From the NCBI GenBank assembly GCA_039809125.1, contig JBDHUM010000020.1:1-19153 (forward strand): DNA of 19,153 bases, in the 5' to 3' direction. Of this stretch, positions 1 through 7,677 are shown piece by piece. Below the pieces are notes generated by a model that was given only the letters and a program-made list of their open reading frames with translations, was not told where the DNA came from and did no database searches. The translations under genes were made by a program, and so were the position numbers. Within the stretch, counting starts at the first letter, position 1. Each line of letters begins with the position of its first letter. The stretch is from SZUA-359 sp039809125. GTDB taxonomy: Bacteria; Patescibacteriota; Saccharimonadia; Saccharimonadales; Saccharimonadaceae.

Positions 1-37
1 GCACCAGAGATGGTACAAAATTGAATTCGTCACTCAT
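1..37 (-). CDS. Start of a divergent gene (5' fragment)
   Basis: The minus strand has an ATG at 37-35 followed by eleven open codons to the window edge (begins MSDEFNFVPSLV). A GGTGG element six bases upstream could serve as a Shine-Dalgarno. The fragment is too short to identify a product. It would be transcribed divergently from lemA. On the plus strand, frame 2 is also open from 2 to about 136, but its translation is Asn/Ile/Cys-rich and unlike a protein. The call rests only on the start context. Confidence 0.35.
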   Translation of the reverse strand, partial: MSDEFNFVPSLV

Positions 38-261
38 TCGAGCCACCAATTAAATTTTTGTTCCATCTTTAACGTTTTTGTACGACAATGCTGTAATTTA
101 TCAGCTTCGCTTAATAAAATTTATATCATCTCAAGATAATGTGCAGTGGCGCGCTTAGTTTGCGGTAGTAACTAGAAGAGTCGCGAGAACTTTGCAGCGG
201 TTATTGCTCATCGATTCCGAATTAATCAATTAGAAAAGTATGGATTTAACTAAAAATACGC

Positions 262-267
262 TATACT
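262..267 (+). promoter_or_regulatory. Candidate -10 box for lemA
   Basis: TATACT (5/6 to TATAAT) lies 30 bases before the lemA ATG. A good -35 is not visible at the usual distance. Transcription would start near 274, giving a short leader with the AAGGGGGA Shine-Dalgarno at about 282-290. The rest of 38-297 shows no convincing gene; an imperfect palindrome at 125-140 is the only other structure noted. Confidence 0.35.
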
Positions 268-297
268 AGGAATAGTAATTTTAAGGGGGAAGTTAAT

Positions 298-873
298 ATG
301 ACAACAGGAATGATCGTACTCATTGTTATCGTGGCTGTAGTATTGCTACTGGTTGTGTTTGTAATGGCCATGTACAACTCGCTCGTACAACTAAAAGTTC
401 GAGTGGAAGAGGCATGGAGTGATATCACGGTGCAGCTGAAGCGGCGAGCAGACTTGATTCCAAATTTAGTCGAGACAGTTAAGGGCTATGCTAGTCACGA
501 AAAAGAAGTGTTTGAGCGTGTCACTGAGGCACGATCTGCCGTTATGGATGCAACGAGTAAGGGTCCCGCAGAAACTGCTAAGGCAGAAAATATGTTTGAA
601 GGCGCACTCAAGAGTTTGTTTGCTGTAGCTGAGGCATACCCAGATCTAAAAGCAAATCAAAATTTCCTGCAATTGCAACAAGAACTCGTAGATACTGAAG
701 ATAAAATTCAAGCAAGCCGCCGCTTTTATAATGGTGGTGTACGCGACCTCAACACAAAGATTGAGATGTTTCCAAGTAATATTATTGCCAGTATATTTGG
801 CTTCGTGAAACGCGAGTTCTTCGAGGTGGAAGATATGGCTAAAGTAGAAAATCCTGTTGACGTTAAATTTTGA
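298..873 (+). CDS. lemA: LemA family membrane protein
   Basis: LemA proteins are small membrane-anchored helical proteins; their biochemical role is not well defined, and they are often encoded beside HtpX. This 191-residue protein has one hydrophobic N-terminal segment (about 5-25) followed by the family signature: YNSLVQLK, AWSDITVQLKRR, DLIPNLVETVKGYA and HE, then the C-terminal pattern YPDLKAN, EDKIQASRRFYN, NTKIEMFPSN and FGF. Length and motif order match complete LemA. The ATG is preceded by a purine-rich AAGGGGGA at a good distance. htpX starts 29 bases downstream, so the two are probably co-transcribed. The family assignment is firm; the cellular role is not. Confidence 0.95.
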   Translation: MTTGMIVLIVIVAVVLLLVVFVMAMYNSLVQLKVRVEEAWSDITVQLKRRADLIPNLVETVKGYASHEKEVFERVTEARSAVMDATSKGPAETAKAENMFEGALKSLFAVAEAYPDLKANQNFLQLQQELVDTEDKIQASRRFYNGGVRDLNTKIEMFPSNIIASIFGFVKREFFEVEDMAKVENPVDVKF

Positions 874-902
874 CCAAATTTATTTAGTAGAAAGAATTCA
901 TT

Positions 903-1781
903 TTGTATAATGCGATAGCAGCCAACAAAAGAAATACTGTCATTATTATGATGGTGTTTGTTGGGGTAGTTGCGGCGGTTGGTTGGGCGGTGAGCCTATA
1001 TTTTGGCAATCAATATATAACCCCATGGATCATTTTAGGTGCTGCGATTTACGCTTTAATTCAATATTTCGCGGCATCTAAATTAGCTATTGCAATGACT
1101 GGGGCGAAAGAAATTCAGAAGAATGATAATCCTAGGCTGTGGAGGATTGTTGAAAACTTATCAATTACAAATGGCATGCCAATGCCGAAAGTGTACGTGA
1201 TTAATGATCCGGCGCCGAATGCTTTTGCGACAGGCCGCGACCCTAAACATGCGATAGTAGCTGCAACCAGCGGCATTATGGATGTTATGTCGGATCGTGA
1301 GCTGACAGCTGTGATGGCACACGAAATGGGGCATGTTAAAAACTATGATATCCGCGTTAGTATGATCGCTTTTGGCCTGGCCAGTGCAATCGGAATAATT
1401 ACTGATATTGCAATGCATATGATGTGGTTTGGTGGGAATAACGACAACCGTTCGTCTGGTCCGCTGACATTAGTTATAGGAGTTGTGGTGATAATACTGG
1501 CGCCTGTTACTGCAGCTTTGATTCAATCTGCGATTAGTCGGCAGCGGGAATACTTAGCAGATGCAACTGGTGCAATGACAACGCGTGACCCAGATGCACT
1601 AGCAGATGCTCTGCGAAAATTACAGCAATATGGCCGGCCGATGCAGCGTCAGAGTTCATCAACAGCGCACTTGTTTTTTAATAACCCACTAAAAGCAGAC
1701 ACGGTCATGAACTTATTTAGTACCCACCCACCACTTAAAAGTAGGATTGCACGCTTAGAAAACAAACTGACGAAAATGTAA
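903..1781 (+). CDS. htpX: HtpX zinc metalloprotease (M48B)
   Basis: HtpX is a membrane-bound zinc endopeptidase that cleaves misfolded or damaged membrane proteins. The 292-residue protein has two N-terminal hydrophobic segments (about 13-33 and 40-58), the zinc motif HEMGH (H140, E141, H144), two more hydrophobic segments (about 155-172 and 188-210) around a short loop, and the third ligand Glu in REYLAD (E216). The C-terminal NPL and FSTHPP motifs are also present. The start is TTG at 903: it alone gives the conserved family N-terminus (YNAIAANKR), while the next in-frame ATG would remove it. The Shine-Dalgarno is weak (AGAAAG). The stop overlaps the next ATG as TAATG, suggesting translational coupling. 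Confidence 0.95.
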   Translation: MYNAIAANKRNTVIIMMVFVGVVAAVGWAVSLYFGNQYITPWIILGAAIYALIQYFAASKLAIAMTGAKEIQKNDNPRLWRIVENLSITNGMPMPKVYVINDPAPNAFATGRDPKHAIVAATSGIMDVMSDRELTAVMAHEMGHVKNYDIRVSMIAFGLASAIGIITDIAMHMMWFGGNNDNRSSGPLTLVIGVVVIILAPVTAALIQSAISRQREYLADATGAMTTRDPDALADALRKLQQYGRPMQRQSSSTAHLFFNNPLKADTVMNLFSTHPPLKSRIARLENKLTKM

Positions 1782-2899
1782 TGACTCGTTCTAAGAAGGT
1801 TACCAAAATTAGATCGCGGACACCATCAAAACAGAGGGGTAAAGTTTTTAGGCAATCGTCGCCAAAAGAAACCGCAAAAATAAAAAAATTATTAAAACTA
1901 TATCTGAAACGAATACGTGCTAGGATGAACGGGTTTTTAGCCCGACGTCCACATCGAAGTTTTCGTTTGACAGCACGTCGTGACTATAAACGATCACTCA
2001 ATTTACCGGGCTATGTTGCATTTACGATTTACGTTTATAGAATACTTAGCCGTCGACGTGGTTTGTTTCTGTTGGTAGCGATGCTTTATGGAAGCGCTAG
2101 TGTTGTGTTTGGCGGACTTTCAAGCCAGCAAATGTATAACCAGATTGCATCATTACTAAATGAGGGTAGTGCAGAGCTATTTGGTGGCGGTGTGAGTAAG
2201 ATTGGACAGGCAGGAATGCTTTCGTTATCAGCCTTTAGCGGAGCTAATAAAATCACCAGTGATGTTCAGCAGCTTTATGTTGGACTAATCCTGTTGTTGA
2301 CATGGCTGACGACTGTTTGGCTTCTTCGACACATTTTAGCTGATACAAAACCAAAATTAAGGGACGGTCTTTATAATAGTTGTGCACCGTTTATTTCAAC
2401 CTTGCTTGTTGCAATAATCTTACTTGTTCAAATTTTGCCTGTCGGGTTACTCGCGATAGCTTATTCGGGGCTGACGCAAGTGGGTGTTTTAGAAAATGGT
2501 TTTGGCATGGTTATGTTTTGGGCGCTCGCAATTGTGATAATTTCGCTCTCTCTTTATTGGGCGGTATCGACGTTTATAGCATTGATTATCGTCACAGTTC
2601 CTGGAACATATCCGATGTTTGCAGTTAAAGCTGCTGGAGATGTAGTTATTGGGCGCAGACTAAGGATTTTGTATCGACTCTTATGGTTGGCGGCGATGAT
2701 TGTGATAGTATGGTTTGCTGTCATGATACCAATTATACTGCTTGTTAATTGGTTGACTGGTTTGTGGCACTGGCTCAGCGTAGTGCCGATTGTGCCTGTT
2801 GTTGCATCAATCTTAACTGCGCTAACAGCTGTGTGGGTGTGTGGCTATATTTATCTGTTGTATCGGAGGATTATTGACGATGAAACAGCTCCCGCCTAA
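1781..2899 (+). CDS. Polytopic membrane protein of unknown function
   Basis: I do not recognise a family. The 372-residue protein begins with about 70 strongly basic residues (Lys/Arg-rich), presumably cytoplasmic. About six hydrophobic segments follow, near 93-112, 165-185, 201-229, 243-273, 295-325 and 331-362. The 113-160 loop is Gly/Ser-rich and probably on the outer face. No catalytic motif is obvious. It starts inside the htpX stop (TAATG) and its 3' end overlaps the ligA start by 20 bases, so it sits in the lemA-htpX-ligA transcription unit. The tight coupling to htpX suggests, but does not show, a membrane-maintenance role. Confidence 0.8.
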   Translation: MTRSKKVTKIRSRTPSKQRGKVFRQSSPKETAKIKKLLKLYLKRIRARMNGFLARRPHRSFRLTARRDYKRSLNLPGYVAFTIYVYRILSRRRGLFLLVAMLYGSASVVFGGLSSQQMYNQIASLLNEGSAELFGGGVSKIGQAGMLSLSAFSGANKITSDVQQLYVGLILLLTWLTTVWLLRHILADTKPKLRDGLYNSCAPFISTLLVAIILLVQILPVGLLAIAYSGLTQVGVLENGFGMVMFWALAIVIISLSLYWAVSTFIALIIVTVPGTYPMFAVKAAGDVVIGRRLRILYRLLWLAAMIVIVWFAVMIPIILLVNWLTGLWHWLSVVPIVPVVASILTALTAVWVCGYIYLLYRRIIDDETAPA

Positions 2900-4892
2900 A
2901 GATCGTGTTGAACAGTTACGCGATCTTATCAATAAGTATCGCTATCATTATCATGTACTTGACGAGTCAATTATGAGCGAGGCGGCGGCCGATAGCTTGA
3001 AACATGAACTTTCACTGCTTGAAACAAAAAACCCAGAGCTTATTACAGCAGATAGTCCGACGCAACGTGTGGCTGGACAGGTGCTTGAAGCGTTTAAAAA
3101 AGTTGAACACCTGACACCGATGATTTCGCTAAATGATGTATTTAATCGTGAAGAAATCGAGGCATGGCTCAAGCGAACTGAAAAAATCTTACCTAATCAA
3201 AAACACGAATTTTTATGTGACATCAAGATGGATGGACTTGCATGCGCGCTTGTTTATGAGGAAGGTGTTTTTGTTCAGGCAGTGACACGCGGTGACAGTC
3301 GTATTGGTGAAGACGTCACTATGAATGTACGGACAATTCAAAATGTACCACTAAGACTGCGTGCAAATCAGAAGTACTCATATCTGCTGCGAGGTAGAAC
3401 TGAAATTCGTGGTGAGATTATTATGCTAAAAAATGACTTTGCTCGACTTAATGAAAAACGTAAAAAAGAAGGTATGCCACTTTTTAAAAATCCGCGTAAT
3501 TTAGCGGCCGGAACCATTCGTCAACTCGATCCAAAACTTGTTGCCCAAAGACCGTTGCAGTTTATCGGCTACGATATTTTGCGCGCAAATATTTCTGACA
3601 CACCGACGATAGCTTTGGGTTATGAGATGATGAATGAGATCGGTATCACAACCAGTCGTCAAACAGAAGTACTCTCATCACTTGACGAGGTTATGAAGTA
3701 CGTTTCCTATTTAGATAAAAAGCGAGAAAGTCTGCCGTTTAATAATGATGGGGTTGTTATTAAAGTAAACGATAGACAACAATTTGCCGAACTTGGTATT
3801 GTGGGTAAAACACCACGGGGAGCAGTAGCATTTAAATATCCGGCCGAAGAGTCGACAACAATAGTTAAGGATATAGTTATTTCGATTGGCCGTACGGGTG
3901 CAGCAACACCTGTTGCGGTATTTGATCCAGTTCAGATAGCAGGCACCACAGTGCAGCATGCTAGTTTACATAATGCGGATGAAATTGCTCGTCTTGACGT
4001 TAGGCGTGGCGATACAGTAATCATCTATAAAGCTGGAGAAATCATACCTCAAGTTCAGCAGGTACTACTAGAATTACGGCCCAAAAAATCAGAAGCGATT
4101 AATTTCGAACATGAGTTAGCTCGACAGTACCCAGAACTAAAATTTGTTCGGCCTAAAGGAGAGGCGGTCTACCGCGTGAAGGGAGCGAGTGGACCAGTAT
4201 TATTAAAACGGGCTTTGCAACACTTTGCCTCAAAAAGCGCGCTCGACATTGATACGCTGGGTGAAAAAAATGTTGTCGCTCTCGTTGATGCAGGCTATGT
4301 GAATGATTTGGCAGATATTTATACTCTGAAAAAAGAACAACTTATGCAGCTTGATCGATTCGCGGAAGTTTCGGCAGGGAAACTCATTGATGCGATTGCA
4401 GATAAAAAACGGCCTCAGCTTGAGCGTTTTGTTTATGGGCTCGGCATTCGCCATGTTGGCGTTCAGACGGCGATCGAATTGGTAGCTCATTTTGCAACTT
4501 TAGAAAAACTCACTCAGGCAACAATCGATGACCTGCAAGATATTGAAGGAGTAGGTGAAGTTGTAGCAGAGAGTGTCGTTGCTTGGTTTGCTGATCCGGA
4601 TAATGATAAGATGTTAGTAAAGTTTGCTCAGCTCGGTGTACGACCGCATTATGAAGTGAAGAACGGTAAGCTAACTGGAATTAATGTTGTCATTACCGGA
4701 ACGCTTGAAAGCATGAGCCGCGAGGAAGTAGCGGAGCGCATTAGGTCACTTGGAGGTACATTTCAAACTGCTGTAGCAAAAGATACCGACTATCTTGTTG
4801 TAGGCGGTAAGGTAGGTGCCAGTAAGTTAAAAAAAGCTCAAAGCTATGGCACGAAAATAATTAGTGAAGCTAGATTAAAGGAGTTGCTATAG
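2880..4892 (+). CDS. ligA: NAD+-dependent DNA ligase LigA
   Basis: LigA seals nicks during replication and repair using NAD+. The 670-residue protein has domain Ia (about 1-65, ending DSPTQRV), the adenylation domain with nucleophile Lys116 in KMDG, then RGE, DGVVIKV and KYPAEE motifs, an OB fold with GRTG and HNADEI, a helix-hairpin-helix region (about 512-575) and a C-terminal BRCT (about 595-670). The ATG at 2880 is chosen over a GTG at 2841 because GGAGGA lies nine bases before it and the family N-terminus begins there. Two oddities: all four zinc-finger cysteines expected at about 410-445 are missing, and the domain Ia motif usually DAEYD reads EAAAD at 34-38. The protein has only two Cys, both near Lys116. 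Function as a ligase is still the best reading. Confidence 0.96.
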   Translation: MKQLPPKDRVEQLRDLINKYRYHYHVLDESIMSEAAADSLKHELSLLETKNPELITADSPTQRVAGQVLEAFKKVEHLTPMISLNDVFNREEIEAWLKRTEKILPNQKHEFLCDIKMDGLACALVYEEGVFVQAVTRGDSRIGEDVTMNVRTIQNVPLRLRANQKYSYLLRGRTEIRGEIIMLKNDFARLNEKRKKEGMPLFKNPRNLAAGTIRQLDPKLVAQRPLQFIGYDILRANISDTPTIALGYEMMNEIGITTSRQTEVLSSLDEVMKYVSYLDKKRESLPFNNDGVVIKVNDRQQFAELGIVGKTPRGAVAFKYPAEESTTIVKDIVISIGRTGAATPVAVFDPVQIAGTTVQHASLHNADEIARLDVRRGDTVIIYKAGEIIPQVQQVLLELRPKKSEAINFEHELARQYPELKFVRPKGEAVYRVKGASGPVLLKRALQHFASKSALDIDTLGEKNVVALVDAGYVNDLADIYTLKKEQLMQLDRFAEVSAGKLIDAIADKKRPQLERFVYGLGIRHVGVQTAIELVAHFATLEKLTQATIDDLQDIEGVGEVVAESVVAWFADPDNDKMLVKFAQLGVRPHYEVKNGKLTGINVVITGTLESMSREEVAERIRSLGGTFQTAVAKDTDYLVVGGKVGASKLKKAQSYGTKIISEARLKELL

Positions 4893-4895
4893 ATT

Positions 4896-5291
4896 ATGCC
4901 CACATTTAAATACGCAAAACTTGTTCGAGATAATATTGCAGACTTTCATGTAAAGAGTGGACACTCGCCCACAGTAAGATATCTAAAAGGCAAAGAGCTG
5001 ATTAAAGCGCTTTGCGCAAAGCTACACGAAGAGTCTGATGAAGTAGACGGCGCGCTCAATCGTGATGAGTTGATTGAAGAAATTGCTGATGTCTACCAAA
5101 TTCTCGAAGATTTATGCTCGATTGAATCGATAGATAGGCTAGAAGTTGAATCTATCAGAATTCAAAAAGCTAGTCGAAAGGGTGGCTTTAAACGAGGAGT
5201 GTATATTGAAAAGGTTGAAATCCCAAATGACGATGACAAATGGGCAAGGTATTGTCGTAGACAGCCAGAGAAATATCCGGAGATATCATGA
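4896..5291 (+). CDS. MazG-like NTP pyrophosphohydrolase (COG4997 type)
   Basis: This all-alpha NTP pyrophosphohydrolase probably hydrolyses non-canonical NTPs to NMP and pyrophosphate. The 131-residue protein opens with KLVRD (8-12), typical of the COG4997 subgroup. It has the acidic metal-binding helices LHEESDEV (43-50) and EEIADVYQ (61-68), and then RKGGFKRGVYIE (94-105), another subgroup hallmark. The tail after residue 108 is charged and unusual. The ATG lies three bases after the ligA stop, with AAAGGAG inside the ligA end as Shine-Dalgarno. The last four bases overlap the next gene (ATGA). Family call is good; the actual substrate is unknown. Confidence 0.85.
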   Translation: MPTFKYAKLVRDNIADFHVKSGHSPTVRYLKGKELIKALCAKLHEESDEVDGALNRDELIEEIADVYQILEDLCSIESIDRLEVESIRIQKASRKGGFKRGVYIEKVEIPNDDDKWARYCRRQPEKYPEIS

Positions 5292-5893
5292 AAATAGAAA
5301 ATATTATCCGATTGTCAGATATGCTTGCCGAGATGGCGTATATTAGGCGAGCTACTCGGTTACCCAACAAAGATTTCGAGTCTGATTCTCACCACTCTTT
5401 TTCACTGGCACTTATTGCTTATCATGTTTGCGTTACGAAATGTCCAGAATTAAATATTGAAAAGGTTTTGCTGTACGCGCTTGCACATGATCTCACTGAA
5501 ATTATAACAGGTGACGAAGATACGTTGCATTATACAAAAGAGCAACATGCTGCGAAAAAAGAACGCGAAAAAAACGCACATAAAGAATTTGAGAAACTAT
5601 TTAAGGATTACCCTGAAGTTAAGAGTGCAACAAACGAATATGAAAAGTTAGATACGCCGGAAGCAGCAACAGTTTTCGTGTTAGACAAGGCATGCACGAC
5701 ATGGACGCACTTTGCGGATAGTGGTATGCATGCCCGGGAAGAACGCGGTATGGTTAGTAAGAAGAGCGTCGATAAATGGGCGAATAATGTGCGCGATAAA
5801 ATAAACGATCGATTAAACGCCCAGCCTCCAAAAGCGATCATTGATTTATTTGATGATTCGTTTAAGAAGTTGAGAGAGTTGTTTGATGACTAA
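5288..5893 (+). CDS. HD-domain phosphohydrolase (YfbR/HDDC2-like 5'-nucleotidase)
   Basis: HD-domain enzymes of this kind dephosphorylate deoxynucleoside monophosphates with a divalent metal. The 201-residue protein has the pattern DSHHSFSLALIA (H35/H36), then AHDLTEIITGDEDT (H67, D68, E71, D76), which resembles the YfbR HDxxE(x)4D block, and an Asp in VLDKA (D133) as the probable last ligand. The region 83-110 is Lys/Glu-rich and helical. The start overlaps the previous stop by four bases, and a GGAG precedes it. The neighbours before and after are also nucleotide-cleaning enzymes, which fits a role on dNMPs. Substrate is inferred, not shown. Confidence 0.85.
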   Translation: MKIENIIRLSDMLAEMAYIRRATRLPNKDFESDSHHSFSLALIAYHVCVTKCPELNIEKVLLYALAHDLTEIITGDEDTLHYTKEQHAAKKEREKNAHKEFEKLFKDYPEVKSATNEYEKLDTPEAATVFVLDKACTTWTHFADSGMHAREERGMVSKKSVDKWANNVRDKINDRLNAQPPKAIIDLFDDSFKKLRELFDD

Positions 5894-6443
5894 GCCTATA
5901 TTTGTAACGGGTAATCCACATAAGGCAGAGCAGATGCAAAGACTGCTTGGTATAGAAATTGATCATAAAAAATTATATCTGATTGAAATACAATCAAATA
6001 ACCCAGTTGAAATAATTGAGCATAAAGTACGGCAAGCCTTCGAACTAACGCAGCGCCCAGTATTTGTTGATGATTTCTCTTTTTGGTTCGACGATCTTGA
6101 TGGACTGCCGGGGCCATTTATAAAATACTTCGTGGGCTCAGATGACAAGTTGGAAAAACTGTGCCGTATAGCAGATGGGCTACCGACCCGTCGCGTAACT
6201 GCGAGAGCATACTTTGGATATTATGACGGCAAGCAACTAACGATATACTACGGAGAATTAAAAGGTAAGATTAGTGATCATCCACGAGGTGGCGCAAACT
6301 ATGCAATCGCAACTGATTTTGTGTTTGCAGTTGACGGATATGGTGGTCGCACTCGTGCTGAACTTGATCGTAATGAGTATGATGCAGTATACCAAAAACT
6401 ACGTGCAATTGATAAAGTGAAAAATTTTCTATCACCACGTTAA
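5886..6443 (+). CDS. HAM1/RdgB-like non-canonical purine NTP pyrophosphatase, divergent C-terminus
   Basis: HAM1/RdgB enzymes hydrolyse dITP, dXTP and ITP to the monophosphate, keeping deaminated purines out of DNA and RNA. The N-terminal half fits: VTGNPHK (7-13), EIQS, then VFVDDFSFWF with the catalytic acidic pair and GLPGPFIKYF. The C-terminal half keeps RGGA but lacks the usual GFDPIF-type motif and the SHR nucleobase motif; the corresponding stretches read ATDFVF and NEYDAVY. The protein is 185 residues. I chose ATG 5886 over TTG 5883 directly before it; the gene overlaps the HD gene by eight bases. It may be an active ITPase with altered base recognition or a relative with another substrate. 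Confidence 0.8.
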   Translation: MTKPIFVTGNPHKAEQMQRLLGIEIDHKKLYLIEIQSNNPVEIIEHKVRQAFELTQRPVFVDDFSFWFDDLDGLPGPFIKYFVGSDDKLEKLCRIADGLPTRRVTARAYFGYYDGKQLTIYYGELKGKISDHPRGGANYAIATDFVFAVDGYGGRTRAELDRNEYDAVYQKLRAIDKVKNFLSPR

Positions 6444-6453
6444 TATGGGCAGC

Positions 6454-6482
6454 TTGAATAAACCAGTATTGTGGGTTATTTT
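6454..6482 (+). promoter_or_regulatory. Sigma70-like promoter for the NUDIX gene at 6489
   Basis: TTGAAT (6454-6459), a 17-base spacer and TATTTT (6477-6482). The six bases after the -10 end at the ATG at 6489, so transcription would begin at the A of the start codon. No Shine-Dalgarno precedes that ATG. The match is moderate, but the spacing is repeated at other genes in this window. Confidence 0.45.
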
Positions 6483-6488
6483 AAAGTT

Positions 6489-6914
6489 ATGATTCTTCAG
6501 GTTGGTGTAAAAGCATTGATTCGAAATGACTCGGGTGAATTTTTGTTTATACGACGAGATCCACAGAAATATCCGGATACAAGTGATTGGGACATTCCAG
6601 GTGGACGAATCGACTTGAGTGAAACACTGATGGTAGCTCTAAAAAGAGAGATTAAAGAGGAGGTTGGGCTAACCTTAAAGGGTAATCCAAGGCTATTGGC
6701 TGCACAAGATATAATAGTAGCGAAAAAAGATTTGCACGTTGTACGCCTGACATATCTTGCAATAACTGATGGTGAGATAGTAATGGGTGATGAACATGTA
6801 GAGCATGCATGGATGTCTTATAACAATGCTATACGTGACGGCTTGGACGAGTACATTCGCCAAGTCTTTGTCGATAAGCGGATACAACATTTTATATATG
6901 ATGGCGACGCGTAG
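6489..6914 (+). CDS. NUDIX hydrolase
   Basis: NUDIX enzymes cleave nucleoside diphosphates linked to another moiety, often as sanitising or turnover enzymes. The 141-residue protein has a complete NUDIX box at about 39-61, with the spacing GGRIDLSE then REIKEEVGL, and the usual preceding strand pattern (FLFIRRD, WDIPGG). The start is taken as ATG 6489, which begins directly in the first beta strand. A GTG at 6471 would add six residues but also lacks a Shine-Dalgarno. It follows three other nucleotide-cleaning genes but seems to have its own promoter. The subgroup and substrate cannot be told from the sequence. Confidence 0.9.
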   Translation: MILQVGVKALIRNDSGEFLFIRRDPQKYPDTSDWDIPGGRIDLSETLMVALKREIKEEVGLTLKGNPRLLAAQDIIVAKKDLHVVRLTYLAITDGEIVMGDEHVEHAWMSYNNAIRDGLDEYIRQVFVDKRIQHFIYDGDA

Positions 6915-6925
6915 GAGAATCAGAT

Positions 6926-7198
6926 ATGCAGCATAATAATAAACTACCTAAATTATCTAAAGGCTTTTATCGACACAATAAAACAGGTACTATATATGAA
7001 GTAATCGGTGTTGCGCTTCACACTGAAACCGATGAGCTGATGGTCGTCTACCGTGTCAATAAGCCAAACCCTGAAAAGCAAACTATCTATGAGTTTTTTA
7101 CCCGACCGTACGAGATGTTTAGTGAAATCGTGACAATAAATGGTCAAAAAATGCCAAGATTTGAGAAAGTTGCGTTACCGCGTACTTTTATCGCATAA
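6926..7198 (+). CDS. DUF1653 family protein
   Basis: This small, soluble 90-residue protein carries the DUF1653 pattern: GFYRHNKTGTIYEVIGVA, HTET, ELMVVYR, then RPYEMFSE and a final VTINGQKMPRFEKV segment. The family is a small beta-rich domain of unknown function, sometimes encoded beside NUDIX genes. The ATG has a clear AGGAG eight bases upstream, overlapping the NUDIX stop region, so it is probably co-transcribed with that gene. Its stop overlaps the next start as TAATG. The family assignment is confident; no function can be given. Confidence 0.85.
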   Translation: MQHNNKLPKLSKGFYRHNKTGTIYEVIGVALHTETDELMVVYRVNKPNPEKQTIYEFFTRPYEMFSEIVTINGQKMPRFEKVALPRTFIA

Positions 7199-7599
7199 TG
7201 ATGAAGATGAAAAAGACTAACGAAATACATGAAAGTACTTATCGCATGAAGATGAAACAGCGCACCGTTAGGGTATTGATGGCGATGGTTGGTTGGGCAG
7301 TGTTGCTATGTGGTGTTTTAATGATACCGCTACCTGGTCCAGGCTGGCTCGTTGTGTTTATCGGTCTGTCAATTTTGGCTAGGCAGTTCGTATGGGCAGA
7401 AAAACTGAATATTTATGCAAAAGGTAAGTACGATTTGTGGGAGCTTTGGATGAAGAACCAGCCGCTCTATGTAAAGGCTCTGTTTGGTGTGCTAGCGACA
7501 TCAACGATGGTGGTCGTCCTTTGGCTGATTAATACCTTTGGGTTTGTTAACGATTGGTTGCACTTAGGCTATGACTGGTTGTCTTCTCCGCTTTTCTAG
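7198..7599 (+). CDS. PGPGW (TIGR02611-like) transmembrane protein
   Basis: This 133-residue membrane protein has a basic N-terminus (MKMKK, then RMKMKQR) and hydrophobic segments near 25-45, 50-63 and 93-115. The PGPGW motif at 46-50 links the first two helices and defines the family; its function is unknown. The start codon overlaps the previous stop (TAATG); other in-frame ATGs lie three and nine bases later, so the exact start is uncertain by a few residues. It is the last gene of this rightward group and is followed by a hairpin terminator at 7635-7663. Confidence 0.85.
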   Translation: MMKMKKTNEIHESTYRMKMKQRTVRVLMAMVGWAVLLCGVLMIPLPGPGWLVVFIGLSILARQFVWAEKLNIYAKGKYDLWELWMKNQPLYVKALFGVLATSTMVVVLWLINTFGFVNDWLHLGYDWLSSPLF

Positions 7600-7634
7600 C
7601 ACCGTGCTTTATAAATAATTGAAAGCCCAAATAA

Positions 7635-7663
7635 AATAACTCATCCTTGTTAGATGAGTTATT
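7635..7663 (-). terminator. Hairpin terminator between convergent genes
   Basis: An 11-bp perfect stem (AATAACTCATC / GATGAGTTATT) encloses a 7-base loop. On the minus strand it is followed by a T-rich run (TTATTT), fitting termination of the RRM gene that ends at 7678. On the plus strand no T-run follows, though it may still slow readthrough from the gene ending at 7599. Confidence 0.75.
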
Positions 7664-7677
7664 CTAAGGTTTGGTTA

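Noticed and set aside
2841..2879. GTG 2841 as ligA start
   Set aside because: The added residues are the shifted-frame reading of the upstream membrane protein; ATG 2880 has a good Shine-Dalgarno.
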